DNA of 64,000 bases from Legionella sainthelensi. GTDB taxonomy: Bacteria > Pseudomonadota > Gammaproteobacteria > Legionellales > Legionellaceae. Location: assembly GCF_900637685.1 (NCBI RefSeq), contig NZ_LR134388.1, positions 1,499,501 to 1,563,500 of the forward strand. The letters are read 5' to 3'. The number at the start of each line of letters is the position of its first letter. Positions within the stretch are counted from its first letter, which is position 1. Positions 9,020 to 19,851 of the stretch are shown here, piece by piece. Under the pieces are notes generated by a model that was not told where the DNA came from, ran no database searches, and saw only the letters and a list, made by a program, of their open reading frames with translations. The position numbers and the translations under genes were made by a program.

Positions 9020-9883
9020 ATGAGTTGGTTTAAAAAACTATTGCCCTCAAGAATTAATACAGATACTTCTCAAAAAAAAGGGGTTCCTGAAGGCTTATGG
9101 CTGAAATGCTCTGGCTGTAATGAGGTTCTTTATAGTATCGAGTTAGAAAAAAATTTGATGGTTTGTCCATCCTGTAATTTTCATCATAGGATATCTGCTA
9201 GAACTCGAATTAAGCAATTTCTTGATGAAGGGAGTCAAGAAGAAATCGCTGCTTCGTTAGAACCTCATGACCGGTTAAAATTTAGAGATTCTAAAAAATA
9301 TAAAGACAGAATCTCCCAGGCTCAAAAAGCAACTGGTGAGAAAGAAGCGTTAGTTGTTGTCAAAGGAACTTTATTACAACAGCCTGTAGTAGTTGGATCT
9401 TTTGAATTCAACTTTATGGGTGGGTCCATGGGGGCCACCGTAGGCGAAAAATTCGTTCGTGCCGTTCAAATTGCAACTAAAGAACAAAGACCATATGTTT
9501 GCTTTACTGCCAGTGGGGGTGCACGCATGCAAGAGGGGCTTTTTTCCTTAATGCAAATGGCAAAAACTTCAGCTGCTTTAGCTAAATTTGCAGAAACAGG
9601 GTTGCCGTTTATCGTAATTCTTACTGATCCCACTATGGGTGGGGTATCTGCTAGTTTTGCAAGCCTTGGTGATGTAATTGTTGCTGAACCTAACGCTTTA
9701 ATTGGTTTCGCTGGCCCCAGAGTGATTGAGCAAACAGTCAGGCAAATTCTCCCAGAAGGGTTTCAGCGTAGTGAATTTTTATTAGAGCATGGCCATATTG
9801 ATATGATTTTGGAACGAAAGAATATTCGTCCTGTTGTCGCAGAATTAGTTTCCAAATTAACACGTCAAGCCACAGGGGTTTAG
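9020..9883 (+). CDS. accD: acetyl-CoA carboxylase, carboxyltransferase subunit beta
   Basis: A 287-residue subunit that, with AccA, transfers carboxyl from biotin to acetyl-CoA in the first step of fatty acid synthesis. The N-terminal zinc finger has Cys30, Cys33, Cys49 and Cys52. The crotonase-like carboxyltransferase core includes [12 protein letters not shown] and [13 protein letters not shown]. It is first in accD-folC-SPOR gene-cvpA, the E. coli order, and its stop directly abuts the folC start. Confidence 0.97.
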   Translation: MSWFKKLLPSRINTDTSQKKGVPEGLWLKCSGCNEVLYSIELEKNLMVCPSCNFHHRISARTRIKQFLDEGSQEEIAASLEPHDRLKFRDSKKYKDRISQAQKATGEKEALVVVKGTLLQQPVVVGSFEFNFMGGSMGATVGEKFVRAVQIATKEQRPYVCFTASGGARMQEGLFSLMQMAKTSAALAKFAETGLPFIVILTDPTMGGVSASFASLGDVIVAEPNALIGFAGPRVIEQTVRQILPEGFQRSEFLLEHGHIDMILERKNIRPVVAELVSKLTRQATGV

Positions 9884-11161
9884 TTGCCAAAATATCATTG
9901 CATTAATGAATGGTTACATGATTTAGAAACCAGAAATACTCAAGAGATACAACTGGGTTTAACTCGCATCAAAGAAGTTGCACAAGTTTTGCATTTGCAA
10001 CTTCCTTGGTGTCGAGTGATTTCTGTTGCTGGTACTAATGGAAAAGGTTCAACTGTAACTGCTCTTGAAACAATTTATCATTCTGCTGGATATAAAGTAG
10101 GCTCTTATACTTCGCCTCATCTTATTCATTTTAATGAACGTATTAAAGTCAATTTGACGCCAATTTCTGATGAGGATTTATGTCAGGCATTTAGTGTTAT
10201 AGAGAATGCTCGAGGAGAAACTCTCCTGACCTATTTTGAAATGACTACTTTAGCAGCTCTGTGGTATTTCAAAAAAATGAAGTTGGATGTCATTATTCTG
10301 GAAGTGGGATTGGGTGGGCGCTTAGATGCTACAAACATAGTTGATGCTGATTTATCCATTATTACAACCATTGATTATGACCATCAGGATTATTTAGGCG
10401 ATACACTTGAAGCCATTGGTTATGAAAAAGCTGGAATTCTTCGTTCTGGTAAGCCATTCATTTTTGCAGATAATAACCCTCCTGTTTCTGTAACTAAGAA
10501 AGCGATACAATTAGCTTCTCCTGCATATATTTATGGTCGTGATTTTTCAATTAAGGAAAACGATTTTACCTGGGGTGTTCACTATGGAGAAAAGACTGGA
10601 CTTTTTTCAATTGATGAATTACCTAAACCATCTATACAGCTTAAAGCAGCTGCAGCGGCAATCACTGCATGTTTTTTATTGAAGCAATACTTACCCATAG
10701 ATCATACTCATTTGTACGCCGCAATGCAGCGTATTTTTATTCCAGGGCGTCTACAGTTGCATCGAGGTACTGTGGATGTCTTATATGATGTTTCTCATAA
10801 TCCTCAATCAGCAAGATTACTTGCTGAAACTGTGCAAAAAATGAAAAAGACAAAGGTGCATGCGGTTTTTTCTGCATTAAAGGATAAAGATATTTATAAT
10901 TTAGTGATGCCTCTAAAGAATTGCGTCGATTATTGGTATCCTGCACAACTGGATAATAAACGAGCTGCTGGAGCTGATTTACTGATTACAATTTTAAGAG
11001 ATGCAGCAATTTCTGTGGAATTTTGCTATACTAGTCCTCTGATTGCTTTTGACGCCGCATTAAAGCAATCTAGACTTGGCGACTTAATTGTTGTTTACGG
11101 GTCTTTTTTCACAGTAAGTCATGTTATGGCCAATAGGAGATTCAATGAAATTAGTAATTGA
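9884..11161 (+). CDS. folC: bifunctional folylpolyglutamate synthase/dihydrofolate synthase
   Basis: A 425-residue Mur-ligase-fold enzyme that adds L-glutamate to dihydropteroate and then to folates. The ATP loop AGTNGKGST is at residues 50-58, and the later EVGLGGRLDATN and DYDHQDYLG motifs are typical. The start is an unusual TTG immediately after the accD TAG. AGGGG upstream serves as ribosome binding site, and no in-frame ATG fits as well. The end overlaps the next gene by 17 bases. Confidence 0.95.
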   Translation: MPKYHCINEWLHDLETRNTQEIQLGLTRIKEVAQVLHLQLPWCRVISVAGTNGKGSTVTALETIYHSAGYKVGSYTSPHLIHFNERIKVNLTPISDEDLCQAFSVIENARGETLLTYFEMTTLAALWYFKKMKLDVIILEVGLGGRLDATNIVDADLSIITTIDYDHQDYLGDTLEAIGYEKAGILRSGKPFIFADNNPPVSVTKKAIQLASPAYIYGRDFSIKENDFTWGVHYGEKTGLFSIDELPKPSIQLKAAAAAITACFLLKQYLPIDHTHLYAAMQRIFIPGRLQLHRGTVDVLYDVSHNPQSARLLAETVQKMKKTKVHAVFSALKDKDIYNLVMPLKNCVDYWYPAQLDNKRAAGADLLITILRDAAISVEFCYTSPLIAFDAALKQSRLGDLIVVYGSFFTVSHVMANRRFNEISN

Positions 11162-11924
11162 TGAAAAGCTAAAACATCGTTTGGTTGGCATGGCTGTTGT
11201 TTTATCCTTGGGGGCCATTTTTCTTCCTTCAATGATGAAAAAATCCAGCCAGCGCTTTGAAAATAATTTTAGTGTCAATGTAAAGTTACCTCCTAAGCCA
11301 ACAGCTCCTAACGTGGTTATGTCCGATGAAAAAGAGATGTTTGAAACTATAAAAGTAGCTAAAGTTGAAATTCCTCCTGTTTTAGACCAAAAGGGATCTG
11401 ATCTCGATAAAGAAGATTTTATTCAATCTGTTCAAGCTGTTGATGATGAAGGAATTCGGGTAGCTAAATCAGAACCTACACCGAATAGAGAGGTTGCTAA
11501 ACCTATAGAACTTGCATTAAATAATGGCGCAAAAATTGCAGCAGAGAAGCAAATAAATGAGGTCGCAAAGAAACCTGTGAAACTGGTCAAACCCGTCAAA
11601 GTACAGAGACAAATGGCACCTAAAAAAGTTGTTTCTGCGCCAGTTATTGCTAAAGCAAATGAGAATCCTTCTGTAAGTCAAAAAAGTATTTATGCAGTTC
11701 AATTAGCATCTTTTGCAAAGTTTTCTAATGCTCAAGCTTTAGTTAGCAGGTTGAAAAGCCAAGGATATAAGGCGAATTACCTTAAAACAAATGGAAAGCG
11801 AGGCGTTATTTATAAAGTTTATGTAGGACACTCACCTGTTAAAAGTGATGTGGTAAGAGTACAAACTCAATTGGCAAGTGTGATGCAATTGAATGGTTTA
11901 GTGGTCAATACTGGAGTTAGCTAA
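11145..11924 (+). CDS. SPOR-domain membrane protein (DedD-like)
   Basis: A 259-residue protein with one N-terminal membrane segment (LVGMAVVLSLGAIFLPSMM), a long Lys/Pro/Val-rich periplasmic linker and a C-terminal SPOR domain (from about YAVQLASFAKFS to the end) that binds denuded septal glycan. By position between folC and cvpA it corresponds to E. coli DedD, a cell-division protein. The ATG at 11145 is preferred over the one at 11121 because AGGAGA lies 5 bases before it and the longer form would break the charged N-terminus/membrane layout. Confidence 0.85.
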   Translation: MKLVIDEKLKHRLVGMAVVLSLGAIFLPSMMKKSSQRFENNFSVNVKLPPKPTAPNVVMSDEKEMFETIKVAKVEIPPVLDQKGSDLDKEDFIQSVQAVDDEGIRVAKSEPTPNREVAKPIELALNNGAKIAAEKQINEVAKKPVKLVKPVKVQRQMAPKKVVSAPVIAKANENPSVSQKSIYAVQLASFAKFSNAQALVSRLKSQGYKANYLKTNGKRGVIYKVYVGHSPVKSDVVRVQTQLASVMQLNGLVVNTGVS

Positions 11925-11926
11925 CG

Positions 11927-12469
11927 ATGCAATTTCAATGGGTTGATATAATTTTTATAATAATAATTGGGCTATCCTCTATTACTGGTTTGTTAAGAGG
12001 ATTTGTTAAAGAATTTATTGCAATAGGAGTGTGGATGTTAGCTGTTTGGGCGGGTTATAACTATTCGGGTAGCGTTACTCCCTATATACAACCTTACATA
12101 CAGAATCCATCAATCCTTTCAATAGTAAGTTTTATGGTTGTGGTTCTTGGCGTTTTAATCGGCGGTGGTATTGCTAATTTTATCATCGGCCTCTTTTTAA
12201 AGGGGAGTGGTTTAGGTGCCATGGATAAAGTCCTTGGAGGTGTTTTCGGTTTTGGCCGAGGAGTGTTTATCTTGTCACTTATCTTTGCAATATTAAGCAT
12301 GACCTCTTTGCCTTATCAGCAATATGTTCAAGGTTCTAGAGTGTATAATCAGCTAACACCAGTGATTAATTGGATCTCTGGATATTTACCGGGACTCCTC
12401 AATCAAGCGAAACAAATGGCCGCAAACAATAAATCTTTTAATCTTATTGATATAACCCCTGATGCTTAA
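11927..12469 (+). CDS. cvpA: CvpA family membrane protein
   Basis: A 180-residue inner-membrane protein with four hydrophobic segments. The opening ([21 protein letters not shown]) is characteristic of the family, and [18 protein letters not shown] is the conserved central loop. In E. coli cvpA is needed for colicin V production and envelope integrity; its exact function is unsettled. It follows the SPOR gene by 2 bases. Here purF does not follow: the convergent nadD overlaps its last 26 bases. Confidence 0.9.
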   Translation: MQFQWVDIIFIIIIGLSSITGLLRGFVKEFIAIGVWMLAVWAGYNYSGSVTPYIQPYIQNPSILSIVSFMVVVLGVLIGGGIANFIIGLFLKGSGLGAMDKVLGGVFGFGRGVFILSLIFAILSMTSLPYQQYVQGSRVYNQLTPVINWISGYLPGLLNQAKQMAANNKSFNLIDITPDA

Positions 12470-13082
12470 TGTATTCATAGACTGAATAAGGGAGCTTATT
12501 TTTAACGTCGGCTCCCTTTTTTATCGCTTCACGCAGTGAAGTAGATGAAATTTCATGATCACCGGCATTAAATAAAAACACACTCCCTGCTTGAGTGTTC
12601 AAAAGTTCCATTTTATTTTCACTCTGGTATTTCTTCAAAAATTCTTGCATGATTTCTGGAATAGGTTGCTTCGAAAATTCTGATCGATTGATTACCATGA
12701 GATGGGCAAGTGTAATTATTTTTTGCCACTCATACCATTGCGATAATGAAAGAAAAGCATCATAACCAATAATTAAAGTAATCGATGCTTCTGGATACTC
12801 TGCTCTAAAGCTTTCTAGAGTTTCAACCATATAAGAGGGAGTATTACGTTCTATTTCACGCAAATCCAATTTGAAATTTTCCTTATAGCGGTTTATTGCA
12901 CGTAGAATCATTTCGATTCGTTGTTTGCTATTAGCAATAGTGGCTGGTTTTATTGTTGGTATTTTACAAGGAAGAAAAATATAAGAATCAAAGCCGAAAT
13001 GCTTTTGTATGGTTAAGCTGGTTTGCAAATGTCCATTATGAATCGGATCAAATGAGCCGCCGAAAATAGCTATGCTGTACAT
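12444..13082 (-). CDS. nadD: nicotinate-nucleotide adenylyltransferase
   Basis: A 212-residue nucleotidyltransferase that makes deamido-NAD from nicotinate mononucleotide and ATP. The family motif [13 protein letters not shown] is at residues 7-19, and [10 protein letters not shown] near the C-terminus is the matching second motif. The start lies inside the 3' end of holA (13-base overlap) with AGGTGA upstream, so the two are co-translated. The 3' end overlaps cvpA on the other strand. Confidence 0.95.
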   Translation of the reverse strand: MYSIAIFGGSFDPIHNGHLQTSLTIQKHFGFDSYIFLPCKIPTIKPATIANSKQRIEMILRAINRYKENFKLDLREIERNTPSYMVETLESFRAEYPEASITLIIGYDAFLSLSQWYEWQKIITLAHLMVINRSEFSKQPIPEIMQEFLKKYQSENKMELLNTQAGSVFLFNAGDHEISSTSLREAIKKGADVKNKLPYSVYEYIKHQGLYQ

Positions 13083-14095
13083 AAATCACCTATTATGTTT
13101 CCTAGACACAATGAAAGAGCAATATTTTCCAAAGTATTCCATACTTGCGTATTTATATTTGATTTAATACGTTCATCAATAGAATAACAGTAGCTATGTA
13201 ATTTTATTAACGTTTCTTTATTAAATCGCTTATAACATGTCTGATAAAGACTAATACGTTGTTGCCATATTTTTAATTGATCGCAAGCGCTCTTGATATC
13301 AATTTTATGCTCCAAGAGATGATGGAGTTGCATGATTATTCTGATTTCCTGGCTCAGTATCCATAATACCAAAGTAGCTTCAGTTTTATTATTCGCGGCA
13401 TGGCGTAAAATTTGAATTGCTTTATCACTTTGCCCAAGTAAACATGCATTAACTAATTCAAAAAGATCGTGCTCGCATTGATCTGATAAATGCTCTTGTA
13501 CTTGTAGGATATCAATCTTGTGATTACCATTATTAGAAAGTACTATTTTTTCAATAACTTGAGCACAAGCTAACATGTTTCCTTGAGTATAATGGTGGAT
13601 TAAATCAGGAATCTGTGGGTCAAATTGGATAGCGTTCCTTTTTAATTGCGTGATTATCCAATGCTTCATCGCATCTGTATTAAGTGGATAAGCAATAGTA
13701 ACTACAGCGTGCTCTTGAGAGGAAAGCCATTGTACTTGTTTTAGCGATAAATAAGGTGCTCTTATGATAATAAAGCATCTTGGATTAATAGAATTAAGGT
13801 ATTCTACTAGAATTTTCTTTCCTAGAGCATCTATTGTTTTTTTATCAAAAAAAACATTTAAAAGTACAATATCTGAAAATAAAGAATAACTGTTTGCCTC
13901 TTCTTTTATGCTATTCCAATCTTCGGTAGACTGGATGGAGATGATTTTTTCATCATAATAATGTTTTTTTTTGATGGCAGATTTTATTGTAGCTAGAGAC
14001 TCCTCTAATAGATAATTTTCCTGCCCAATAAGCATGTAAAGTGGAGCAATTTTTTTTTGGACTTGTTGCGCGAGCATTTGTTGTTTGATTTGCAT
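13070..14095 (-). CDS. holA: DNA polymerase III subunit delta
   Basis: A 341-residue clamp-loader subunit that opens the beta ring. N-terminal signature [17 protein letters not shown] matches HolA. The AAA+-like fold lacks Walker motifs, as expected for delta. The order lptE-holA-nadD matches E. coli, supporting the call. A 181-base gap separates it from lptE, so it may have its own promoter there. Confidence 0.93.
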   Translation of the reverse strand: MQIKQQMLAQQVQKKIAPLYMLIGQENYLLEESLATIKSAIKKKHYYDEKIISIQSTEDWNSIKEEANSYSLFSDIVLLNVFFDKKTIDALGKKILVEYLNSINPRCFIIIRAPYLSLKQVQWLSSQEHAVVTIAYPLNTDAMKHWIITQLKRNAIQFDPQIPDLIHHYTQGNMLACAQVIEKIVLSNNGNHKIDILQVQEHLSDQCEHDLFELVNACLLGQSDKAIQILRHAANNKTEATLVLWILSQEIRIIMQLHHLLEHKIDIKSACDQLKIWQQRISLYQTCYKRFNKETLIKLHSYCYSIDERIKSNINTQVWNTLENIALSLCLGNIIGDLCTA

Positions 14096-14276
14096 ATAAA
14101 CAGGTCACCATTTGTTTTAGTTGCCGTAAGTAATCATGATCTATGCACATCTAGGCAAGTTTTGCGCGAAAATCTGATACTCATAAGCGTCATATACTGA
14201 TGTAGGCAGTTAATCAGGAGCTCCATCCTCATTTTACTGACCAAGCTATGTTAGGCGTGACTACTCCGCTATCAGG

Positions 14277-14804
14277 TTAAAATGAAGGTTTTTGTAGATG
14301 ACTCAGTCTATACAAGATTTGAGTCACGGCATCTTGTTTCATTTCTCCGATTAATATGCTTTCTTCATCCTTAGAACCAAGAATCCTATCATTATTCAAG
14401 GTAAGTTGACGGGATACACTAACCCTGCTAGGAGGTGTTAACTCTTGGCCTTTTCGAGTTTTCAACATATAGATTACGGTTAAAGTTAACGTATATTGTC
14501 TGGGATTGGTGCTCGCTCCTACACTAATAATTTGCTGTTGCAGATTCACTTCATTAACTAAAAGCCAATATTGAGCATGAGAAGGTTCATTAATTTGAAT
14601 TTTTGAACCTTCCAATCGTGATTCTATTATGGAGATAAATTGCTTGTCGTTATTTTCAGAAATGAGCGCAATATTATTAAGCCAACTAGGTACGTTACTC
14701 ACGCCACGCAGATGAAACCCACAGGCAGATAGAGAAAAAGCCAGTACTGCGGTAATAATACTTTGTAAAATCAAAGATTCAAACTTTGCGTAGCTATATT
14801 TCAT
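14277..14804 (-). CDS. lptE: LPS-assembly lipoprotein LptE
   Basis: A 175-residue outer-membrane lipoprotein that plugs LptD during LPS insertion. A lipoprotein signal ends in LSACGF, with the lipidated Cys at residue 28. The following FHLRGVSNVPSW and the C-terminal arrangement suit LptE (RlpB). I start at the ATG at 14804, which overlaps the leuS stop (TGATG), rather than the TTG one codon earlier. The leuS-lptE-holA-nadD order is the enterobacterial one. Confidence 0.92.
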   Translation of the reverse strand: MKYSYAKFESLILQSIITAVLAFSLSACGFHLRGVSNVPSWLNNIALISENNDKQFISIIESRLEGSKIQINEPSHAQYWLLVNEVNLQQQIISVGASTNPRQYTLTLTVIYMLKTRKGQELTPPSRVSVSRQLTLNNDRILGSKDEESILIGEMKQDAVTQILYRLSHLQKPSF

Positions 14805-17278
14805 CAACCCACAACCAAGTTAATTAATTGTCTGTGCGCAACAACGATCGATTTTTTAACTGTTTGATTCGCTATAAAATCTTTGGCATGTTGTTTCGCT
14901 GCAGCAATTAATACTTCTTCTGTTGCATCTACACTAGCAGTAAATTGTGCTCTAAGTTTACCATTTACTTGAACTACATAATCGACTTCATCTGTTTTTA
15001 ACGCCCCTTTATCGACTCTTGGCCAGTTCGCATCAATAATTGCTTTTTCAAAGCCCAATTGTTGCCATAAGTAATGCGTGATGTGTGGGGTTATAGGAGC
15101 GAGTAATCGAAGTAATATACTCATTCCGGAATGAATAAAGAATTTATCCTCTTCAGTTTCTATAGAATAACTTGATAATTCATTAAACAACTTCATACAT
15201 CCTGAAACAACTGTATTAAATTGATTACGGTCATAATCATGGGTCGCTTGGGCTAAAATTTGGTGCACAATATGACGTGATTTTTTTAAGCGACTTTCTG
15301 CTTGCTGCCAGTTTACATGACCGTTACCACTAAGGATAAGATCATTTATATCAATCAGTATATTTTGATGCTGATAAGCAAAAAACCAAATTCGTTTAAG
15401 AAAACGATGTGCGCCTTCGACCGCAGTATCTGACCACTCTAAAGATTGCTCAGGTGGTGCTGCAAACATAACAAATAGACGTGCTGTATCGGCTCCATAA
15501 GTATTAATCAGGTGGTTTGGATCTACGACGTTGCCCACTGATTTAGACATTTTATGCCCATCTTTTAAAACCATACCTTGGGTTAATAAAGCTTTAAACG
15601 GTTCATCTGAATTAACTAAGCCTTCATCACGCATTAATTTATGGAAGAAACGAGCATAAAGTAAATGCATTACGGCATGCTCAATACCCCCTACATATTG
15701 ATCTACAGGCGTCCAATATTTTGCTCGATCATCGAGCATTGCATTTTCTTGACCTTTGCACGCAAAACGAGCGTAATACCAAGAGGACTCGACAAAGGTA
15801 TCAAATGTATCTGTTTCACGATATGCATCCTGCCCGCATTTTGGACAAGAGATGTTCACAAATTCAGGACATTGAGCTAAAGGAGAGCCTGCTCCGGTAA
15901 ACGAAACATTTTCTGGAAGTACTACTGGAAGATCTTCATCTGGAACAGGTACTGTGCCACATTGCTCACATAAGATCATTGGAATAGGCGTTCCCCAATA
16001 TCTTTGTCTCGATACACCCCAGTCACGCAATCTGTAATTAATTGTGGCCTTACCCGCATCATGTTCTTCGAGGAAGTTTGTTATGGCCTCCATAGCTTGA
16101 CTAGAACTTAATCCATCAAACTGACCTGATTGAATCAGAGTACCTTCCCCGGTATAGGCTGATAGGTTTAAATCGTGTACTACTTCATTTTCTGGTTTTA
16201 TAACTGCTTTAATAGGTAATTGGTATTTTTTTGAAAACTCCCAATCTCTTTGATCGTGGGCAGGGACTGCCATGACCGCACCAGAGCCGTATTGCATCAG
16301 TACAAAATTCGCTACCCATATGGGCAGCTTTTCTCCCGTTATAGGATGAATTGCAGTCATTCCAGTATCTACACCGCGTTTTTCCATAGTGGCTAACTCA
16401 GCTTCAGCCATTTTGGTGCCTTGGCAGCTGTCGATAAATTCTTTTACTTCCTTGCGACTATTAGCTGCTTCTTTGGCTATAGGGTGATCTGTTGCTACTG
16501 CAAGGTACGTTGTACCCATGAGCGTATCAGGTCGAGTGGTATAAATTTTCAACCTTTTGGGGTGGTTATTGACATTGAAGTAAATTTCAGTCCCGGTAGA
16601 GCGTCCTATCCAGTTGCGCTGCATCTGCTTTACTTGAGCTGGCCATTCATCCAAACTATCTAATGAACTTAATAACTCATCAGCATAAGCCGTAATTTTA
16701 ATGAACCACTGAGAAATTTCTTTTCGTTCAACCAAAGCCCCAGATCGCCATCCTCGTCCATCAACTACTTGTTCATTCGCTAAGACAGTTTGATCAACGG
16801 GATCCCAATTTACCACGGCATTCTTTTTATAGACTAAGCCTTTTTCAAATAGTCGAATAAAAAACCATTGCTCCCACCGGTAATAATCAGGGGTGCATGT
16901 GCAAATTTCACGTTTCCAGTCATAAGCATTACCAAGACGTAAAAACTGCTTTTTCATGGATTCTATATTCTTTTTAGTCCATTCAGCCGGAGGAATACCA
17001 TTTTTTATCGCTGCATTTTCAGCAGGCAAACCAAATGCATCCCAACCTATAGGTTGTAAGACATTTTTGCCTAAAGCACGTTGGTAGCGAGCAATCACAT
17101 CGCCAATCGTGTAGTTACGCACGTGCCCCATGTGCAATGTTCCACTCGGGTAGGGGAACATGGATAAACAATAAAATTTCTCTTTGTTTAAATCTTCCGA
17201 AACGTTAAATGATTGTTTTTTATGCCAATATTGTTGAGCTTGTTCCTCAACTTCTTGTGGTATATAGGTTTTATCCAT
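14804..17278 (-). CDS. leuS: leucyl-tRNA synthetase
   Basis: An 824-residue class I synthetase that charges tRNA-Leu. The HIGH motif reads HMGH (residues 49-52) and the KMSKS loop is at 576-580. The CP1 editing domain lies between about 220 and 415 ([14 protein letters not shown]). The zinc-type cysteines of the insertion (CEQCG, CPKCG) are also present. The length is normal. It is translationally coupled to lptE and separated from lnt by 65 bases. Confidence 0.98.
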   Translation of the reverse strand: MDKTYIPQEVEEQAQQYWHKKQSFNVSEDLNKEKFYCLSMFPYPSGTLHMGHVRNYTIGDVIARYQRALGKNVLQPIGWDAFGLPAENAAIKNGIPPAEWTKKNIESMKKQFLRLGNAYDWKREICTCTPDYYRWEQWFFIRLFEKGLVYKKNAVVNWDPVDQTVLANEQVVDGRGWRSGALVERKEISQWFIKITAYADELLSSLDSLDEWPAQVKQMQRNWIGRSTGTEIYFNVNNHPKRLKIYTTRPDTLMGTTYLAVATDHPIAKEAANSRKEVKEFIDSCQGTKMAEAELATMEKRGVDTGMTAIHPITGEKLPIWVANFVLMQYGSGAVMAVPAHDQRDWEFSKKYQLPIKAVIKPENEVVHDLNLSAYTGEGTLIQSGQFDGLSSSQAMEAITNFLEEHDAGKATINYRLRDWGVSRQRYWGTPIPMILCEQCGTVPVPDEDLPVVLPENVSFTGAGSPLAQCPEFVNISCPKCGQDAYRETDTFDTFVESSWYYARFACKGQENAMLDDRAKYWTPVDQYVGGIEHAVMHLLYARFFHKLMRDEGLVNSDEPFKALLTQGMVLKDGHKMSKSVGNVVDPNHLINTYGADTARLFVMFAAPPEQSLEWSDTAVEGAHRFLKRIWFFAYQHQNILIDINDLILSGNGHVNWQQAESRLKKSRHIVHQILAQATHDYDRNQFNTVVSGCMKLFNELSSYSIETEEDKFFIHSGMSILLRLLAPITPHITHYLWQQLGFEKAIIDANWPRVDKGALKTDEVDYVVQVNGKLRAQFTASVDATEEVLIAAAKQHAKDFIANQTVKKSIVVAHRQLINLVVG

Positions 17279-17343
17279 GGTCCAATTTTTTAAGTGACTC
17301 TAAATCGCTAAGGATAACTCCTCTTGTGCTTGCCAGCAATAGA

Positions 17344-18879
17344 TTATTGCTGGAATAAGCGACGAAGTTGAATAAAAAGTATAAAAATTATAAATAATGA
17401 GCAGAAAAGCAACGAAGGATACTCATACCAAATAATCCAGGGAGTAAAACCTTGGGCAGGATAAACTGTACCTTGTAATAATCCAGAACTAAATGGAGGA
17501 AGACTTTCTACTATATTCCCATGGGGATCAATTATTGAAGATAAACCATCGTTGTTAACCACCACTTGATATCTCCCAGTCAATAATGAGAGAAGTTGAG
17601 CCATTTGTAACTGCTGATAACTTGCTAGTGAATGTCCAAACCAACCATTATCACTGATAGAAACTATCCATTGGGCTTTGGGCATTTGTGCACGCAAAAT
17701 ATTGGGGTAGGCAATTTCATAACAAATCAGACTTGCAATTGGGTGTTTAGCGATTTTAATTAAAGACTGTTGTTTTTTTCCGGGTAATAAATTTGCTTCA
17801 GGTAAATTGAACCATTGATAAATCGTAATTAAAGGCTTAGGTATGTATTCTCCAAAGGGAACTAGTTGGCGTTTAAACTTTTTTCCTTTTGCCTGTCCAA
17901 AAGTGATGATGGAGTTATAATAATGGGTTTCACTGTCATTTGTTGGTTGAAGTATACCTAACATTAACGCACTGTTTGCTTTTGTGGCTTTTTTATTTAA
18001 TTTAAGCAGATATTTATCCAGATAACTCGCAGGAAGTGGTATTGCAGATTCAGGTAAAATAATAAGCTGTTTTCCTAAAAGCTTGTTTATTGCGTTCTCA
18101 TAATATTTTAACAAGTTCCAAAACAATGCTTCATCCCATTTATCGCGCATGGATAAATTTGCTTGAACTGCACCAACACTAATCGGTTCTTGTTTTATCT
18201 GTGACCAAGAAACATTTTTACACAGCGCAGGGCTTATCATGACGAGTATGAAAGCAATTAAACAATAATAACGTTTTGGATAAGTTGGTGAAACAGCCAA
18301 GGTGAGTAACGCAGAGATAAAAACACAGATTAAGCTTAACCCGTAAATTCCTAAAATAGGGGCAAGGAATCTAATTGGTGTATCAATAAGGGTTGTACCC
18401 ACTAATAACCATGGAAATCCAGTAAATAATGTAGCGCGACAATATTCACTGAGGCACCATAGAGTGCTAAATATGAGCAAAGAAAGGAGTGTTCGGTGTC
18501 TTAATTCAAGTAGTTTGTATAAGTAAGTAACAAGAGCAGGAAAAAGCGAGAGATACATGATAAAAATTAGTGTGACCAATGCTGAGCCAAAATAATTTAA
18601 CTGGCCATAATCATGGATGCTGATGATAACCCACGAAACCCCGAAGCCAAAAAAACCTAATCCATAAATGAATCCTAGATAGGCACTCTGTTTTATAGAG
18701 CAATTTTTCAGGCTGAAATAAAGAGAAGCCAAACTTAATAAGGTGAGGCCAGGCATGTGAAAAGGTGCAAAACCAAAAGGGGACAATAGTCCGGCTATAA
18801 ATATAAATAGATATTTTGTATAGCCAAGTCGTATTGATGATTTAAGCGTTGTGCCATTCGCCAAAGCAGTTTGCTTCAT
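17344..18879 (-). CDS. lnt: apolipoprotein N-acyltransferase
   Basis: A 511-residue inner-membrane enzyme that adds the third acyl chain to lipoproteins. About six hydrophobic helices lie in the first 220 residues, followed by a nitrilase-fold domain with the triad Glu277 (LPESAIP), Lys336 (KRQLVPFGEY) and Cys386 (LICYEI). A final hydrophobic helix sits near the C-terminus. It lies upstream of leuS on the same strand, as in many gammaproteobacteria. Confidence 0.95.
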   Translation of the reverse strand: MKQTALANGTTLKSSIRLGYTKYLFIFIAGLLSPFGFAPFHMPGLTLLSLASLYFSLKNCSIKQSAYLGFIYGLGFFGFGVSWVIISIHDYGQLNYFGSALVTLIFIMYLSLFPALVTYLYKLLELRHRTLLSLLIFSTLWCLSEYCRATLFTGFPWLLVGTTLIDTPIRFLAPILGIYGLSLICVFISALLTLAVSPTYPKRYYCLIAFILVMISPALCKNVSWSQIKQEPISVGAVQANLSMRDKWDEALFWNLLKYYENAINKLLGKQLIILPESAIPLPASYLDKYLLKLNKKATKANSALMLGILQPTNDSETHYYNSIITFGQAKGKKFKRQLVPFGEYIPKPLITIYQWFNLPEANLLPGKKQQSLIKIAKHPIASLICYEIAYPNILRAQMPKAQWIVSISDNGWFGHSLASYQQLQMAQLLSLLTGRYQVVVNNDGLSSIIDPHGNIVESLPPFSSGLLQGTVYPAQGFTPWIIWYEYPSLLFCSLFIIFILFIQLRRLFQQ

Positions 18880-19851
18880 ATTTTATCAACAAATTATAAA
18901 AGGGTAAGATAAATGAGTACTGGATTTAGGTCAAGAATTAGTAAATTCTTTTCTTTAAAATTGAAAGATAACATGTATCTCTTGATATTGCACCATTGCT
19001 TACCAAGCAATTTCTTTATCTAACTCATCTATCCTAATCAAGGACCAAGAGCAATCAAGATCATATTAACTAAATGAAAAAAAAGATTATTTCCCAATTA
19101 AAGAAAATATTTCTGGGTTAAAAATTTGTTTTGAGATGGGCACAGCAGCTAGGAATTACAAGCTGCTAATTAAGGAAAAGGTGTTTTTAGGGGAAAATGT
19201 GCAGTGTCGTCATGATAATAAAACAGAGTTAAGTTTCGCTGAGCTCTTTTTAGGATGCCTCATGGAGTGGGGTATAAATGGAGTTGAACCTGGAACACAT
19301 AAACAGACTATTGGGAAAAATGGTGTAAGCGACCATTTCAATTAAGCAGGGCTTAATCCTACTGAATTTATAGACAAAAAAACATATTCGACGCAGATAA
19401 ACTACTTGCGCTTTTTTCAAGCTGCGAATAAGGCACAAAAGATTTTTGTTGAAATGATCTGAAGCGAGCAAAAATGAATAAAGATAATCCGTAATGGGGG
19501 GCTGTTTTTAGGATTAATTTATAGGGTGTTTGGACAATTGGCTGCTCATTGTCACCATACCCTAGCTCAAGAGATTTCATTCATATAAGTAGAACATTTT
19601 GAAATTCAAAAAGATAAAGTTGTCTTGATTGATGGAATTTTAATAAACTATATTGGAGTTGGGAACAAAGGGTCGATCTCTTTTATAAGCTACGCATTTA
19701 TAGAGGGATGGGTGTTGCATAGGAAAAGTATAATAATACCAGAATCACTTCCTTTAGTTTATTCATGTACAAAATTTAGATTTAGAGAATACTATCCAAG
19801 CCTTAAGAATTTGTGTAGGATGATCCCGTTTTATAATGGGAGAGGGATTAA
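18880..19851. other. gene-poor intergenic region, 970 bases
   Basis: Between the divergent lnt and saccharopine dehydrogenase genes. Short open stretches occur on both strands (for example 19136-19345 and 19625-19864 plus, 19368-19580 minus) but none has a recognisable domain and a ribosome binding site. I see no tRNA, IS ends or CRISPR repeats. It may hold decayed coding sequence. Confidence 0.5.
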
